Source of the DNA: Labyrinthula sp. Ha
Lineage: Eukaryota; Sar; Bigyra; Labyrinthulida; Labyrinthulaceae
Length of the DNA: 64,000 bases
Direction of reading: 5' to 3'
Assembly: GCA_015227615.1 (NCBI GenBank)
Contig: JAALGZ010000058.1
Span: forward strand, 62,001-126,000
A program made the translations under genes and the position numbers. The notes under the pieces are model-generated. The model did no database searches and was not told the DNA's origin. It was given only the letters and a program-made list of their open reading frames with translations. Positions within the stretch are counted from its first letter, which is position 1. The number at the start of each line of letters is the position of its first letter. Of this stretch, positions 33,572-46,600 are shown piece after piece.

Positions 33572-35887
33572 GAAGTAGAATTACTTAAAACCAACACCCA
33601 CGTCCGAGGGCGAATAAAGCTCTCTCACTAAAGGACAAAATGATAAGATCCAGTAACTTTTGATTGAACACATGTTAGGAGGAAAACAATGACGGAACGA
33701 TAGATGCATAAATACGAATAGGGTTAAACCTAGGAGTAATTAAGCACGAGGTATTTATTTTAAAAATAGTACTAGAATGCATCGTCAAAATAGTAACGGA
33801 TTTAGGAGCAAAGAGAGGGAACTGTGGTTTGTTGAACATTGCAAACAATCAAACTGCCTTAGCAAAGCAAAAAACTGATTAACCAGGCACAAAAAGCCAA
33901 TTTTATCTACAAGAAACAAATCTGGACAAAGCAGAAGTATTCTTTGCTTACGACATCAGACCAAACTTAACTGAGAAGCAGCTCACAAGAAACGAACCTC
34001 AACCCAGAAGCCAATAACTCTCTGATTCAAGATAAAGAAAGACATGGAATCCCACCCCAAATTCCGGAAATCAGCAAGTTCAAATAACTAAAGAATATTC
34101 AGTTATTCCAAAAACAAGTCACAACACAGCCAAATGTCTAGTCATAGCCAACAGCTGATTGAAAAATCCAAAGTACAAGAACTCAATACACAAAGAAACA
34201 AATCGTGAGCTCCAAATAAATCTAACATTCCTAACTACGACGATATCTCCTGCCCATACCCCTTGGATTAATTTTCCAGTAGGCTTTCTTAAATATTCTC
34301 GAAAATAGTTACCAAACAAGATCAGTGCGATGAATATCACGAAGTTAAGCATGCAGTCTCTAGATTCCCTTAACCAACCTCAAGATGATCCACAGAACTG
34401 TTCACTGCAACTTTCGGTGCAATTTGAATACTAACAGACACACATCACTCCTCTGGGAAATTTTATCTTAATAGAGTTTCCACAATCTTTGATGTTTGCC
34501 AAAATGGAATCCAAGGTTTTGGGAAACCAAACCGTTAGCTACGAGTATACTAAAGGATCCAGAGATCTAATTCTCGTCTGTTATACCCTTTTACAGTTAC
34601 ACCATAGGACTAGTTATTAGCAGAGTGTAAGTAACGGGAAAAAAAGTGAAGATAATTGACCAGAAGGTAAGAATAGCAGACCCAAAAGAACCCTTAGTTT
34701 GACACTCAGTGGAACCCATTCAGACTTAACTTAAGGATGTAATGAGAAAAAATGATTCCCACATCGAGATTTAACTTAAAGGTTAAAGATTCAAGTACTC
34801 ATGTACTAACGACCTGTGCTAAGGCGGAACAGGAGCCTGACATCAGTGTATATGTTTCACTTGGTCTACTTACCTAGGGAACTGAGCCCCATAATGATGG
34901 AAGTCAATCGGGTAACCTATGACGCCTACCAGCAGTAAACGAATGTTTCGAACAGGCTTTTTAACTTTTCACCTGCGGCAAAGTAATAGCCTTTTCTACA
35001 AGATCATCCATATTCAAGATTATTTCTTGTAAAAGAAAAAAACTCTATTGTGACATTGGGCAATCATTGCGGTTCTTTCATTTTCTTGCCAAAGTCTCAA
35101 CGACGAAAAAGAAATTGTATTAAATTTTGAACTAGCATTGGTTGCCACAGTTAAAAAGTACTTGCAAGCATTTCCGAAGTGATCAAAAATGTTTAGTGTC
35201 CAAGTTAAAAGTTTTGGCTGTAGCAAAAAATGACTGAGAAAGTTAAGCTTCTAGTTTCTAGGAAAATAACGAAGTCCGTTATGAACTTCTATGGTGCCTT
35301 TGTGAGGATAAAATTTAGAGTGTTGAATGGTTTTGACCACTTGCTAAAAGAATACTCTTTGAGCACATCCAGGGGATCCCAATTAGGTACCCGTTGATCT
35401 TTTAGTACTGACTCTAGCCAAAAACTTAGTCGTTGAATATATTGTAGCACCTAAACATCATGTACACACCAAAACAGATTTAAAATATAAATTTGGAGCA
35501 ATGAAGAGAACAGATTTCACTTCAACGCCAGAGCACCAACGTATGACTCTCTGTTGCAAATAGCCTACTTTTCTAGACCTAGACGCCACCCCTACAACGA
35601 GTATATTAGTGTGCTCTCCTTCAAGGAAAACTTCACTGGTTTGAGACTATTCTTAACAATAGGAGTCTAAACTTATAGAGAAAAGGAAATAAGATATTGA
35701 AACAGAAACAATCCATTTTCCTTTTCAAGCTTGTTTATGAGTGCTTATATCTTTTGCGCTTATTCTCTCATAAATGCGAAGACTGTTCCAAGCATGTAAG
35801 ATTTGAATCAAGACTACACGCCCGTTTAAGTAATTGTTAAACATACAAGAGCAATCCTTTGTTAAGCAACTTATTACGGTGCACAAC
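33572..35887. other. gene-free spacer
   Basis: No gene recognised between the retrotransposon and the glycosyltransferase gene. Open frames are below 80 codons and without motifs. Confidence 0.5.
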
Positions 35888-37733
35888 TTATGACATGGAC
35901 CAGCCATAGGTGTTCTTTCCAGGGCCCTTTCTATATTTAAGGTTCTCAGGAACTGCACCAAATCGTTCCTTTGCTTCGTTCATCAAACGGAGCGTGTGAT
36001 AACTCTGGAAATCAGTTCCTTCAGGTACAGGCCAAGGCATTATTTCACTGCCAGTAAAGTTGCACTTACACCAAACTTGATCCCCAAAATTACTGAAACC
36101 TTTTCCCTCTGTATGAATCCACTTTTTCGCTTCTTTGCTACCCCTAATTTGTCAAGTAAAAAAAGTATAGTTACCTTGGAAACCAGGCTCTACCAATATG
36201 CAGCATCTTCACATCCTTAAGTTTCTTTGCATCATGTGTAGAATCTACATCTCTAACTTGAATTCTCTTTACCACTTTGTGCTTGACACCAACATGCGCT
36301 GAAGCCATATTATAACCAAACATCTCAGTAGCCCATTTCAAGTCTAATCTTTTATACTTGTGTAAAAACACTTCGTGCGTTGGATTTGACGAGTCCAATA
36401 TTTCCTGGATTTTAAGCGTATAATATTTCCAAAGGGGTGCAATCTTTGCCATGTCATCGCTAGAGTTTAAACAATAAAGTAAGATACCGGTGAAGAATAT
36501 ATGGAACACCAACCAGATCCATCTCTGTGTTACAATTTTTCTCACACAATTCTTTCCACAAGTTCTGAGCAGTTCTACTTCCATAGTAATATGCAGGTTC
36601 ACCAATAGCTTGTCCTCTTGAAATATCTTTATAATACTCACTTAAATCTTTCAATAACCAATTATCAGGATCAATAACAACTACAAATAATAAAGAAAAA
36701 CAAATATACCAAGAACTTTTTCTTTTGGAGCATCAGGACTCTTGAACCATTTATCCATAGCATCAGCTTTATTTAAAGGACTATATCTTCTTGAAAACAA
36801 GTGTCTCTTGGATTGATACGTAGCTAAACCCTGGAAAGATTTTGTTAAATCATCTGTTTCCCTTCCAGTTAATAATCTTGTCCATGTTGCTCCTTTTTGT
36901 TTTGAGGAAAGAAAAGAGTAATAATTAGTCATAACTTGATACCCAAAATACTCAGAACTTTCACAGGAGAAAACAATATTTGCTGTAACTTTAATTTTCT
37001 AAGTTTCAAAAGCGTAAGAAAAATATACAGAATTTAAACTGTTTCTCATATGATCTTGAAGAAAATATTGTTCTTTTCTAACTTGAGGAGAAATTTGTAT
37101 CTTGTTAAAGTTTGAGTCTGTAAAAGTAATGTGACCAAGTTTTGGATAGTTATGAACTGCTACACAACCATCCAAAGGATAAATAGAAGCACTGTATTTA
37201 TCTTCAGTATGTGTGGAACAAGAAGAATAAACATCTACTATCCTATCTCCATTTCCAAATACTCTAGCAGACTTTATTTGATTAGTTATTGTTGGAAACT
37301 TATTATATTTCTTGCATAAAGGATAAAACATATCTGCATTATCATCAGAATATGCAGCTATAAAATTTTCCTCTTTACAACCTCTTTCTGCATAAAATCT
37401 AATTTCAGCTCTTTGATAATTAGCTGTTACTTCATGTCCTGAAACTTTAGTCTATACAAGTTAAAGTACCTTCGTTTTGCTCAGTATCTATATTTCGTCC
37501 ACGCTCATTAACATCTAAATTAAAATGAATAAAAATTTACTTTCTTCAATTATGTCTGATTCTAATACATTGAATGAAAATATCAACCATGAACCAAACC
37601 ATAAGAAAAGTATTCCAGCAAAAACTATCAAATAAGTAGAGGGAAGAAAATAACCAATAAGAAGTCTTGCAGCGGTGGAAAATCTGGCCTAGAATTATAA
37701 AAAATGATGAATCTACATTCCAAATTGAGGCAT
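35888..37733 (-). CDS. hydroxyproline/serine O-glycosyltransferase (HPAT/SERGT-like), eight exons
   Basis: Read as eight exons on the minus strand: 37733-37717, 37683-37541, 37514-37470, 37438-37029, 36998-36710, 36680-36488, 36459-36175 and 36143-35888. Together they give 545 residues in frame with GT...AG introns of 33, 26, 31, 30, 29, 28 and 31 nt. The N-terminus is type II: a short tail, then a membrane helix (LLIGYFLPSTYLIVF), fitting a Golgi enzyme. The catalytic region resembles plant hydroxyproline O-arabinosyltransferase and peptidyl-serine galactosyltransferase (GT95/GT96 as I recall). Its landmarks are TWTRLLTG, the DxD-like VVIDPDNW, VGVPYILHRDD, APLW, WATEMFGYN and the C-terminal DQVWCKCN...MPWPVPEG. 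These enzymes glycosylate extensin-like cell-wall proteins. The 17-nt first exon is the least certain; which sugar is transferred is unknown. Confidence 0.8.
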
Positions 37734-40700
37734 CTCGATAATTTCTAACATCATATCAAAGAAAAAGAAATACTTGCTGCCAACATATTTCGCGTTTTTA
37801 ATCTTTTGATGCATTTTTCGTGTTTGATGACAAATATGATAATTTTGGGCAATTAAATTCTTCTATACTAATAAATTCTTATTCTTGTCACACAGTCAGA
37901 ATAAAATCACATTCAGTGCAATTATATTCAATAACCATCAGTCAAAATACTTGTAGAATAATAAATAATAGTAGAAATAAATATAACTTATCTTAAATTA
38001 TATAACAAAAAAGATTTTAGTTCTGGGCTTTCTTATGAATATTTTCTTCTCGGAGGCTAAATAATTTTTCTCGAACCTTTACTGCTGGATGAACTTTGAA
38101 CTGCCAATAGTAGACACATTGAGCAGTCCATAGGGTCTTAAAACATCATCTACAATCAAATATTGATAATGTTCAAAGTCCTAGTTTGATATCGCTATTC
38201 GTCAGAAGACTGAACGCCGACATGTTAGTTCTGGAGCAATCATATCCAAAGAGAATAATAGAACAGTGTTGTAGTAACTAGTTGAGACCCCTCCTCATTC
38301 AATTCTCATTTTTCAAAATATTTTGGGACTAAAAAATGCGGGATTATTTATAAACAGCTTAGATGTGACAGGAGAAAACAAAGCTAATTTGATTAACTTA
38401 AACTAAGAACGGCCGAAAGCTATGGATACAACAAAATTTCTAATAGAAATATGCAATAAAATAATCAAGTTCCCTTTTCATTTTCAGGCTAGAATTAATG
38501 CTATGGCTTCGATGCTCGATTGGTTATTGCCCTTAACCATTCCAACACATCATCGATACAGTGGATCGAAATACTATACAGTAAATTAACTGAAAAAATG
38601 GCGGCAACTGAAACCACCTATATCTGCATTTCGTTTCATAAAGAAGTTCAATAATTTCGTTAAAGGGTTTGCCGAGGATGGCAAGCAAATTTTTCAGAAG
38701 AAACTTGAGCTTAGCCTGATTTGCTAAGTAATATGGTGTTTCCTCCTGAGAAACCTCGTAACTTTGAATTATCTATATTGTGGTGCAAAATCTTAAACAA
38801 GTGCTCCTAGCCAAGTTTTTAAAAAGTATTACTTCAATTTTTTCAGAAATTTCAAGCGTATGGGAGATAAATTTGTACATGTTGGAGTTAACAAGTAAAA
38901 TGATCTAAGAAATCTGTAATTTCTGAACAACCCATACTTTCACATTGACGGTACTAATAACTACTTCCCCAAAAGACCAAAAAGTTAAATATCAAGGTGC
39001 GTGTACCATTGTCGCACCCAAGGATGTTGAGAACAAGCTTGAAAACACAACTATGAATCTTAATTCACTCATGAACAACGGATCTAACTCCTCTTTTTGT
39101 ATTGTTAACAAACTTAGAATATTGATTGCTACTGACATGCCATGATAGAGGAGGGACATTTCTTCAAGTTTTGTTTCAGCAATTAAGTTCGGCGTCTATG
39201 TGGTAATCATCAAATTTGAATTAATCTCGTGTAGGTTTGCACGAATATTAAACAGAATTTTTTTAGTATATACATGCTTGGTGTCCAAATATTTTTTTAC
39301 TGTATTTCCCGATTCAGGTTCGTAGCTATTTTGTAATGAACTTCTGACTATTCAGATACTAACGTCGAAAATGATTCCAGCTATTTTCAAATCATCGCCA
39401 GCAAATTTGAACTTCAGGAGCTCTCTCTTCTTAATATTTTGGCGACTTTATTCCAGAACATTTCTTCTGATTACCCATGACTAGGAATTTGTTAATTTTT
39501 GCTTTACCTGGCAGCAAGTTGTGGCTCTGTTAGGTTGAAACTTTAGACATCTGCAAGAAATGCACAAGTTCCTGACAACCATCTTAAGAAGTAGCTCTAA
39601 ATAGTTAAAGGCCGTGCGTCATTTGAATGAATTCTATGGAAGAATCTATGATATTAAAATTAGTTGAGATTTTGAGAGGGCACCTAGGACTGCACATGAA
39701 TATTGGTTTTTTGATAATTCATTTGCATTTTTGTTGCCGAAAGATTATCATTAGTAGTTAATGACTATTCAAATACAGCGCTTAATTTTTGTTGATTATT
39801 AACTACAATAATAATAATGTCCGAAGCCGTTAATAAAAACCAAAACCCAGGTTTCTTCTTGGTAATAAGGTTTAAAGTAAGAGTCAACTTTTTAGCTATG
39901 AATTTTAACGTCATCTATGCCTATTCACATCCAAGAAATCCTATAAAGTAGGATTCTTTTAAGAATTGTAACAAAATATGGTTTTGAAAGAACAATGGAA
40001 TAACTGTTTATGAAATTACTTGGTTGGTGTCCTAGATTAGATTATATTTTAAGGGAGTTCTGTGGCAGTGCCAATTGAGTCCGAGGACCTAACCCAGCAC
40101 GAGCCTGCGGTTTTGTCCATACTCTCTACAGTAAAACTATAGTTGATATTACATTATTTCCATTAATGGGTATTTTTTAGTGGTAGGAACCCTCTTGTTC
40201 CAATAACTTTCTGCTTGTCCTTAGTCCTTGTGCTTGATTTGCCATAATGTAATCTTAAGTAAACCCAAGACAGCAATTGTGACATAAAAGATTCCGATTC
40301 TTCAGTTGTGTTCCAGAGAAAATGATTAAGAGATCCAACAATGATAAAAATTGTTTCCAAATGCACTAGAGGCATGTATTAGGTAAGTTACAGGAATTTT
40401 GGTTCCACTTCTGTGTTTTTGTTGTCCAATAGGTTCCAAGTGTTTCATTTTCTTCATTCGAGTTCCAGGAGGGCTATTTCCAGGCCACTATGGTGATTCT
40501 TTACGATGTTTCAAGGTTCAGATGTTTAATGTTGACCATATTCTATTTTTTGATTCTTGATCAGATTGTCTTATGCTCTTGAAGGTTCCATGGCCTGATG
40601 GTGGCATGTCTTCTGGACTTCCTGTTTCCTGTCGTGTGCCTGTGATTTACGATGTCAACCTCGTTGCGTAGGAGGAACTATTCAAGGATCTTTCCTTTTC

Positions 40701-41473
40701 ATTTACCTCTTAGAAACAGTCTATACTCATAACTTGCATCTTCTTAAGTTCTCTTGACCTATACACCCCAGTCTGCGCCTACAACGAATCATCTTCGTTT
40801 GTTCACTTTGTCTATGGTTTTTTGCGGTATCATCCGCAGGTATTCTTGGGCCGGGAGTAAACCGTGCATTAGCTAAATGTTCTTTAATAGCAGTTTTCTT
40901 TTGCTAATTGACCTGATCTCGACAGCTAGGATCCGGCGACTCACTCTGTAGGTGTCAGTTACGTCCTGAAGGAGTTCCTGCAACACAGAGATTGCTACGC
41001 AAGCGGAGCTGGAGTTGGCTTGTGAAACAAAACACCTTCCTTTTCCGCTCTGACTGGCATTTTCGCTTGTTTTTTATAGCCTTTCAACACCTTTAATTCC
41101 AATTCCTTGAAGTAAGTTTAGGAAGGACGGAAGTGCGTGTGTAAGTTTTCCTATTGTGGAGAGTTTGTACGAAAAAAGACCACAGACGTCTAGTGAGAGT
41201 ACTTTAATAATTACCTTGTGCCAGCTCGTGAAGTATGCGAATCTTTGGAGGCATTGATTCTACGTAAACTCAGTCTCAGAAACAACTTGTATCATTTCTT
41301 CTGTTAACCCAAAATTTGGTTGATATCTTTTTTTTCTTATATCTAAAACATGATAAAGTTGTCTGATCGTTTTGTATCTTAATCTGCCCAAAATATCTGA
41401 CCAAAATAGTTCGAGGCCAAAACGGACATGCAAAAAGCAAACACGAATCGAATAAAAAACAAGTTCACAAGCA
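37734..41473. other. gene-free spacer
   Basis: No gene recognised. The segment from about 40.4 to 41.2 kb is visibly richer in G+C than the rest and precedes the PLAA gene, but contains no long frame or recognised motif. Confidence 0.45.
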
Positions 41474-43669
41474 ATGTCAGAAAAATATACTCTATCTAAA
41501 CAAATTTACATCCACAGTGATGATGTAAGATCAATTTTGATTCTCCCTGGAGAGAAATTAATCACGGGCTCAGCTGATACCGTATTATCATACACTGAAC
41601 TTTCTGAAACCACATCGAATGTAAGCAACTCCAAGACATCTGAATACTCACATTCTAATTTGGTATCAGACATTTGTTTGTTAAAAGAAAATGTTATTGC
41701 AACAGCTTGCTATGATAAATATATTAGAATATATACTTTGAAGGAAGACGGTTCATTTGGTGCTCCTGAAGCAATCTTTGCTGACGATAGGCAAATCAGT
41801 TCGCTGTCTAAATTGGGTGATGACAAACTGCTTTCGGGAAGTTGGAGCGGCGTTGCTAAAATATGGAAATTAAATGAGCAAAACGGATCTATTTTTCTAA
41901 CCCAACTTTGTTCAACAGGTCAACTGGAAAATAATTTGTGTGTTCTTGGGTTATACGGAAATCAGTTTTTGGTAGGATCTTCGGGTGAAAGAGGTGACAA
42001 CAAAGTTATTAATGCCAAGGTAAGAATGTATCAGTATAATGATTCTTCAAAGCAAGCCATACTCAGAAAAGAGATTCAGGATCATAAGTCAAGTGTTCGG
42101 GGGTTGTGTAGATCTGAAAATATGTTTTTCTCTTGTGGAAATGATGGAATGATATTTGGATATTCGCTTGAAAGAGAGGAGGCAAACAAGGAAAAGGAGT
42201 TTGGTTCTCTATCATATGGGTTTTGCTTTTCTGTTTCATTTTCTGATGGAAAAATTTTTGGTGCTTACGACGATTTATGCTGTAGAATATTTGATGTTGA
42301 GAGCGGTGAGTTAGTAGTTGTAAAATATCCCAGTACTGTATGGAAGGCTGTTCCTGATGGAAATAAACTATATCTTGCAGGAAACGATAAAGTATTGCGC
42401 GTCTTCAGCAAGGATCCCGCAGATGCCGCTGAAGCCTCTGTGATTCAAACTTATGAAGGTACCATTAAGGCACAAAGGGATAAACTTGAAGAAAATAAGA
42501 AGAGACAGACCGAAGATGTACAAAGAAATGGAGTTATCAATGGGGAAACCTTTGATTATGTTTTTAAAATTGAGGTAACTTCAGAAGAGAATCCTTCTGA
42601 AATGAGAAATCTTAGATTAGGTTTCAACTTGTTTGCTAATCCATACGTTGTTGCTCAAGAGTTTTGTGCAAAAAACAAGCTTCCAATGGATAATGTTGAA
42701 GCTATTGTACAGTTCATCAACCAACATGCTAGCCAAGAGGCTACCTCGCAAGTTCAGCAGTCGAGAAGTTTTTTTCCCCTTGAAACTTCTGCAGGGTTTT
42801 ATTTTTCTTTAAAAGAGAATGTGCTTAGAAAGAGTTTGCAAGGTGCTATCACAGCCATGGTGAAGCACAACGATGGGTTTTACAAGGAAGATGAAAGCAA
42901 AAGGCTCTCTTCTGAAGAAATTGCGAAACTTCAGACTTTGGCTGAAACTTTAGGGGAGACTGGTAGTTATCATGGTTCGAAAGTATTTGTGTCTGATCTT
43001 GCACCTCTTCAGAAAGTCCTAACCTTGTGGAACATAGAGCACATAAATCCAGTCTGTCAATGCGTAAGACTCGTCTTGCTTCATCCAGATGCTGTGTCTA
43101 ATTTAAGAGGAAGTGGAAATTTTAATGTATGGATTGAATTAGTTTGCTCAATTCTTGATAATACTTTTAAGTACAATACAGTACTTACAGCTTCTTGGGT
43201 TTTGTCAAATGCTTTTAGGTTTACAGACTCTATTCCTGATGTATTGAAAAGTCGTGTGAAAATAGTAGCTGCATTGAAGGAATTGGGTATGCGACTTGAC
43301 CCAAAGAGTTCAGCTACTAATAAAATGGAGGAAACTGCTAAGCAGTCATTGAAAGATAAGGCCATTGTCGCTGCAACCACGGTTGCACTAAACCTGGCTA
43401 ACGCGCTGGCGCACTTTGAGAACATTGATACATCAGGTGATTTAGTGATCCATTTAAGCTCTTTTCTTGAAACTGTGACTGAAAACTTTTCTGATGTTGA
43501 AGTAAAACGGCGAGCTGCACTTGCTTATGGGTGTCTATTGTCAAAAAACTTACTTGGTGTTGAGTTAAAATCCCATATTCAAAAGCTTGAAGCTAAATTA
43601 AAGGAAGGAATAGAAGTACAAAATGATTCCGAAATGACACAGAAATTTCTTTCCTTGTTAAAATTTTAA
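41474..43669 (+). CDS. PLAA/Doa1/Ufd3 ubiquitin-binding Cdc48 cofactor
   Basis: A 731-residue protein with the full PLAA/Doa1 architecture. About residues 1-320 are a WD40 propeller (repeat cores such as HSDDVRSILI, SDICLLKENVIATACYDKYIRIY, KLLSGSWSGVAKIWKL, VRGLCRSENMFFSCGNDG and NKLYLAGNDKVLRVF). A PFU ubiquitin-binding domain lies at about 350-430 (FDYVFKIEVTSEENP, NPYVVAQEFCAKNKLP, IVQFIN). The C-terminal PUL armadillo-like domain (about 455-731) binds the tail of Cdc48/p97. The protein links ubiquitinated cargo to Cdc48 in degradation, ribosome quality control and membrane sorting. The single exon has the usual family length, and the start is the first Met of the propeller. Confidence 0.93.
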   Translation: MSEKYTLSKQIYIHSDDVRSILILPGEKLITGSADTVLSYTELSETTSNVSNSKTSEYSHSNLVSDICLLKENVIATACYDKYIRIYTLKEDGSFGAPEAIFADDRQISSLSKLGDDKLLSGSWSGVAKIWKLNEQNGSIFLTQLCSTGQLENNLCVLGLYGNQFLVGSSGERGDNKVINAKVRMYQYNDSSKQAILRKEIQDHKSSVRGLCRSENMFFSCGNDGMIFGYSLEREEANKEKEFGSLSYGFCFSVSFSDGKIFGAYDDLCCRIFDVESGELVVVKYPSTVWKAVPDGNKLYLAGNDKVLRVFSKDPADAAEASVIQTYEGTIKAQRDKLEENKKRQTEDVQRNGVINGETFDYVFKIEVTSEENPSEMRNLRLGFNLFANPYVVAQEFCAKNKLPMDNVEAIVQFINQHASQEATSQVQQSRSFFPLETSAGFYFSLKENVLRKSLQGAITAMVKHNDGFYKEDESKRLSSEEIAKLQTLAETLGETGSYHGSKVFVSDLAPLQKVLTLWNIEHINPVCQCVRLVLLHPDAVSNLRGSGNFNVWIELVCSILDNTFKYNTVLTASWVLSNAFRFTDSIPDVLKSRVKIVAALKELGMRLDPKSSATNKMEETAKQSLKDKAIVAATTVALNLANALAHFENIDTSGDLVIHLSSFLETVTENFSDVEVKRRAALAYGCLLSKNLLGVELKSHIQKLEAKLKEGIEVQNDSEMTQKFLSLLKF

Positions 43670-46600
43670 TTTGCTTGAATCGACCGGACAGCTGGATCTA
43701 ATGTTTGTTTTTAAGCCTTTTAAGTTGTTATTTTAAGTATATGGGTTCTTTGTGAATATTATTGTTCACTGTGTGCATTAACGCACACCTGTTCCGCGTG
43801 GCTAGCCTAGAGTTGCTTGCCTACTAGAACTATTTTGATATTTTTCTTATAATTTCGTTTCGTTGTTATATCTGCTCCATGAAAACTCTGAAACTTTGAC
43901 CCTACGAATTAAGAAGAACTGTTAAGAGATTGATAGTAGTAAAAGTTACCTTATGTTAAGGCGGCCGAGCTTCTATACTCTAGTGCACCTAAAATGTTTC
44001 GAAATGGAAAAATTTCTCATTTAGGAAGGACTTCTTGTGACTTCTCTTGTATTCAAACCAGGGACGTTATTAACGCAACCAGGACTTAGTACTCCCAGAC
44101 CGTATGCCTTGTAGATTTCTCCTCCAAGAGCTTTACTTATAACTTAAACACGCAATAAAAGACAATGAATTATACACCAGTGTAATTATTTACCTACCCT
44201 GAGTAGTTTTTCAAGCTTTCCTCGTGCATGAGTACTTACTTTGCCAATGTAACTTATTTGCATCTTCTTATTTTAATCTGAATAAATGAACTATAAGAAA
44301 AATGAACCTCATCAGTAAAACGTATATTATTTGAAGAGCAACTACCCACGACGAGGCAGATCAAAACGTTCCTAACTTTTATTTTTCAATTTCATGACCG
44401 ATAATAAAGGTACCCACCATTCTAGTTTGTTTTTCAAAGGTAACAAACCTTAAACCTAGTGATCTTAGCTCGAGGATATTTTTTTATGCTGAATCTCCTA
44501 GTTTGCATGTAAAAAGAAAAATTGTAAAATACCTAAATTACGGAGGTAGGCGTCCTGGATCAGGATAGTTGGGTAGAGTCTTTGAACAGTTGGTTCAAAA
44601 CTTTCAGCTAAGGAACGTATGTAGGTCAATTTTGCACTTTGGGCTTTCTTATATAGTAAATAGGCTCTATCAAACAACACATTACATTACATCCCTTCTC
44701 TATGTTTTAGTGTGAAGAGATTTATGTCTCATCATGGAATTTTCTAGTTAGTCTCTAAGAGGCTAATGTTTAGGTTTTAGAAAAATAGCAAAATGACTTT
44801 GGTTTTATGAATAGACATCACATTGTTTGCTGGAAGCATATCCAGGTTGTACAAACCACAGTAAAGCTATTAGCGAGAAGAAACAAAAGTTACTTAGATT
44901 TAGTTCCATTTACACTATACTAAGTTAAAGAGTTTGTAACCAGTGAGAGCGAGAACATCAGATGTGAAGTGTTTGGCTAAAACCCAATGTATGTGGAGAT
45001 CTGCAGGTGTAACCACATTACTAAGAACTGAGGAAGCTGTTCAATTGATTCATTTCAGACTGAAGTAATAGGTATATGTATTTATATGGAAAGCTTACGA
45101 CAAGTATCCAGAGAATATAACATTAACTTGACGCTTCACTACAAAGAGCTGTAAGAAATGGAAGTTCCCCGCAGTATCACGGTTAAATATATATATTCCA
45201 CTAAAACTAACCTTCCCTTTGCGTATTTCTCTTAAGAAAGCCCAGTAGTTCACATCCCAGGACTGAATTAAGAAATGTTAGCACAAATAATAAGTAAAAC
45301 TTAACCTTTCATAAATTTTGTGAAGTTAACCCGTCCCAGTACTTAGGACAACAAGAAACTTTCGTTTATTTCATTTCAAGGCTATTCGAAACTACAAACA
45401 TTTCACATCATGTTATCCTAAGCATACATGCTAAAACCCCATCATGTCGAGAGCAACAAAACAGAACAAATGTCTGAGACTCGATGTAAGATCTTGGTGC
45501 AGAAAGAAGAAAAAAAGATTCTCTGTTTTTTTTCTGGTGATTCTAAATAAACGTTTCTGGTTTACCTTGTGACTGATTTAAAGTTTTGCTCTGTCCAATG
45601 ATTTCTAAGTTCCCAGTTGAAGATGATGAAGTAAAATGTGCCGGGCACCTCTAGTAGCAATTTACTGCGTGGTTAGAGTATTCCTTGCGAAGCAGCTAGT
45701 CCTCTCGGTTAAAACAGTACTAAGAACGCGTCTCTAACTTAGAAATTATCCTGTTTTACTGTGAAGCTTTAAATTACGTGTATCAAATGTCTTATCTTAG
45801 TTTTTGAAACCAACCTCATTCTAGTGCGTTTTGTAGCTAAGTTTTGGATGTAACCTATTTGTCTTTAAGCATGCGCTAAGTGCCACATTATTGGAGCAAA
45901 TAACTATTACGGAAGAAGTTTAGTATATTTACATATTGTACGAGTACATACTAAGAAAAATTTCTTAATGAGGAACAGATGACTATCATTTTCTTGGTGA
46001 GCCTACTTGGAGGTTGGAAACCTTTCAGTCTTAAGGGCCATCAAGCTCAAACTCGCTTAAAGCAAAGCTGAAAGTTTGGAGGATCCTCAAAATTTGCCTT
46101 TAAACTCAAAGTATTCAAGGTGTTCCTCAGCCAATTCCTCATTTAGTATCTCATTCCTCATTCAATGTGGTATCGAGACCCACTCACACTCAATGATATG
46201 GAGCATTTCTCAAAAATCAAAGTAAATCCTCTAATAGAATTCATTCAGAATTTCTACAAATGAGCCATTCATAGGGAACAAGTCCCACGTATTTACTCTG
46301 TGTTAAAAAAATCCTTGCCTAAAGTATCGAGTCTGTACCACTGGAATTTATGAGGTTCCAGGTCATAAGAAAGAAAGAACTACAGTATGGAGAAACTCTG
46401 CATACCAGACGCACAAAACAAAAGAATCTTGGTTATCACTGTATGTAGATTAGAAAAGTGCATTCGTAAGCAATGGAAAAAAGCAAGAAAACATATTTGA
46501 GAAAAGGCTCACTGGGATGCTTACAAACGTTTTTCTGGCGCAAAGAATGTGAAATTTTTAAAACTTCTTTATTTTTTTGAAGTGCAGAGTCAGAGAAAGA

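Noticed and set aside
33331-33597. 88-codon minus-strand frame, similar to one at 25507-25692
   Set aside because: The similarity comes from the two LTR copies; it is not a gene family.
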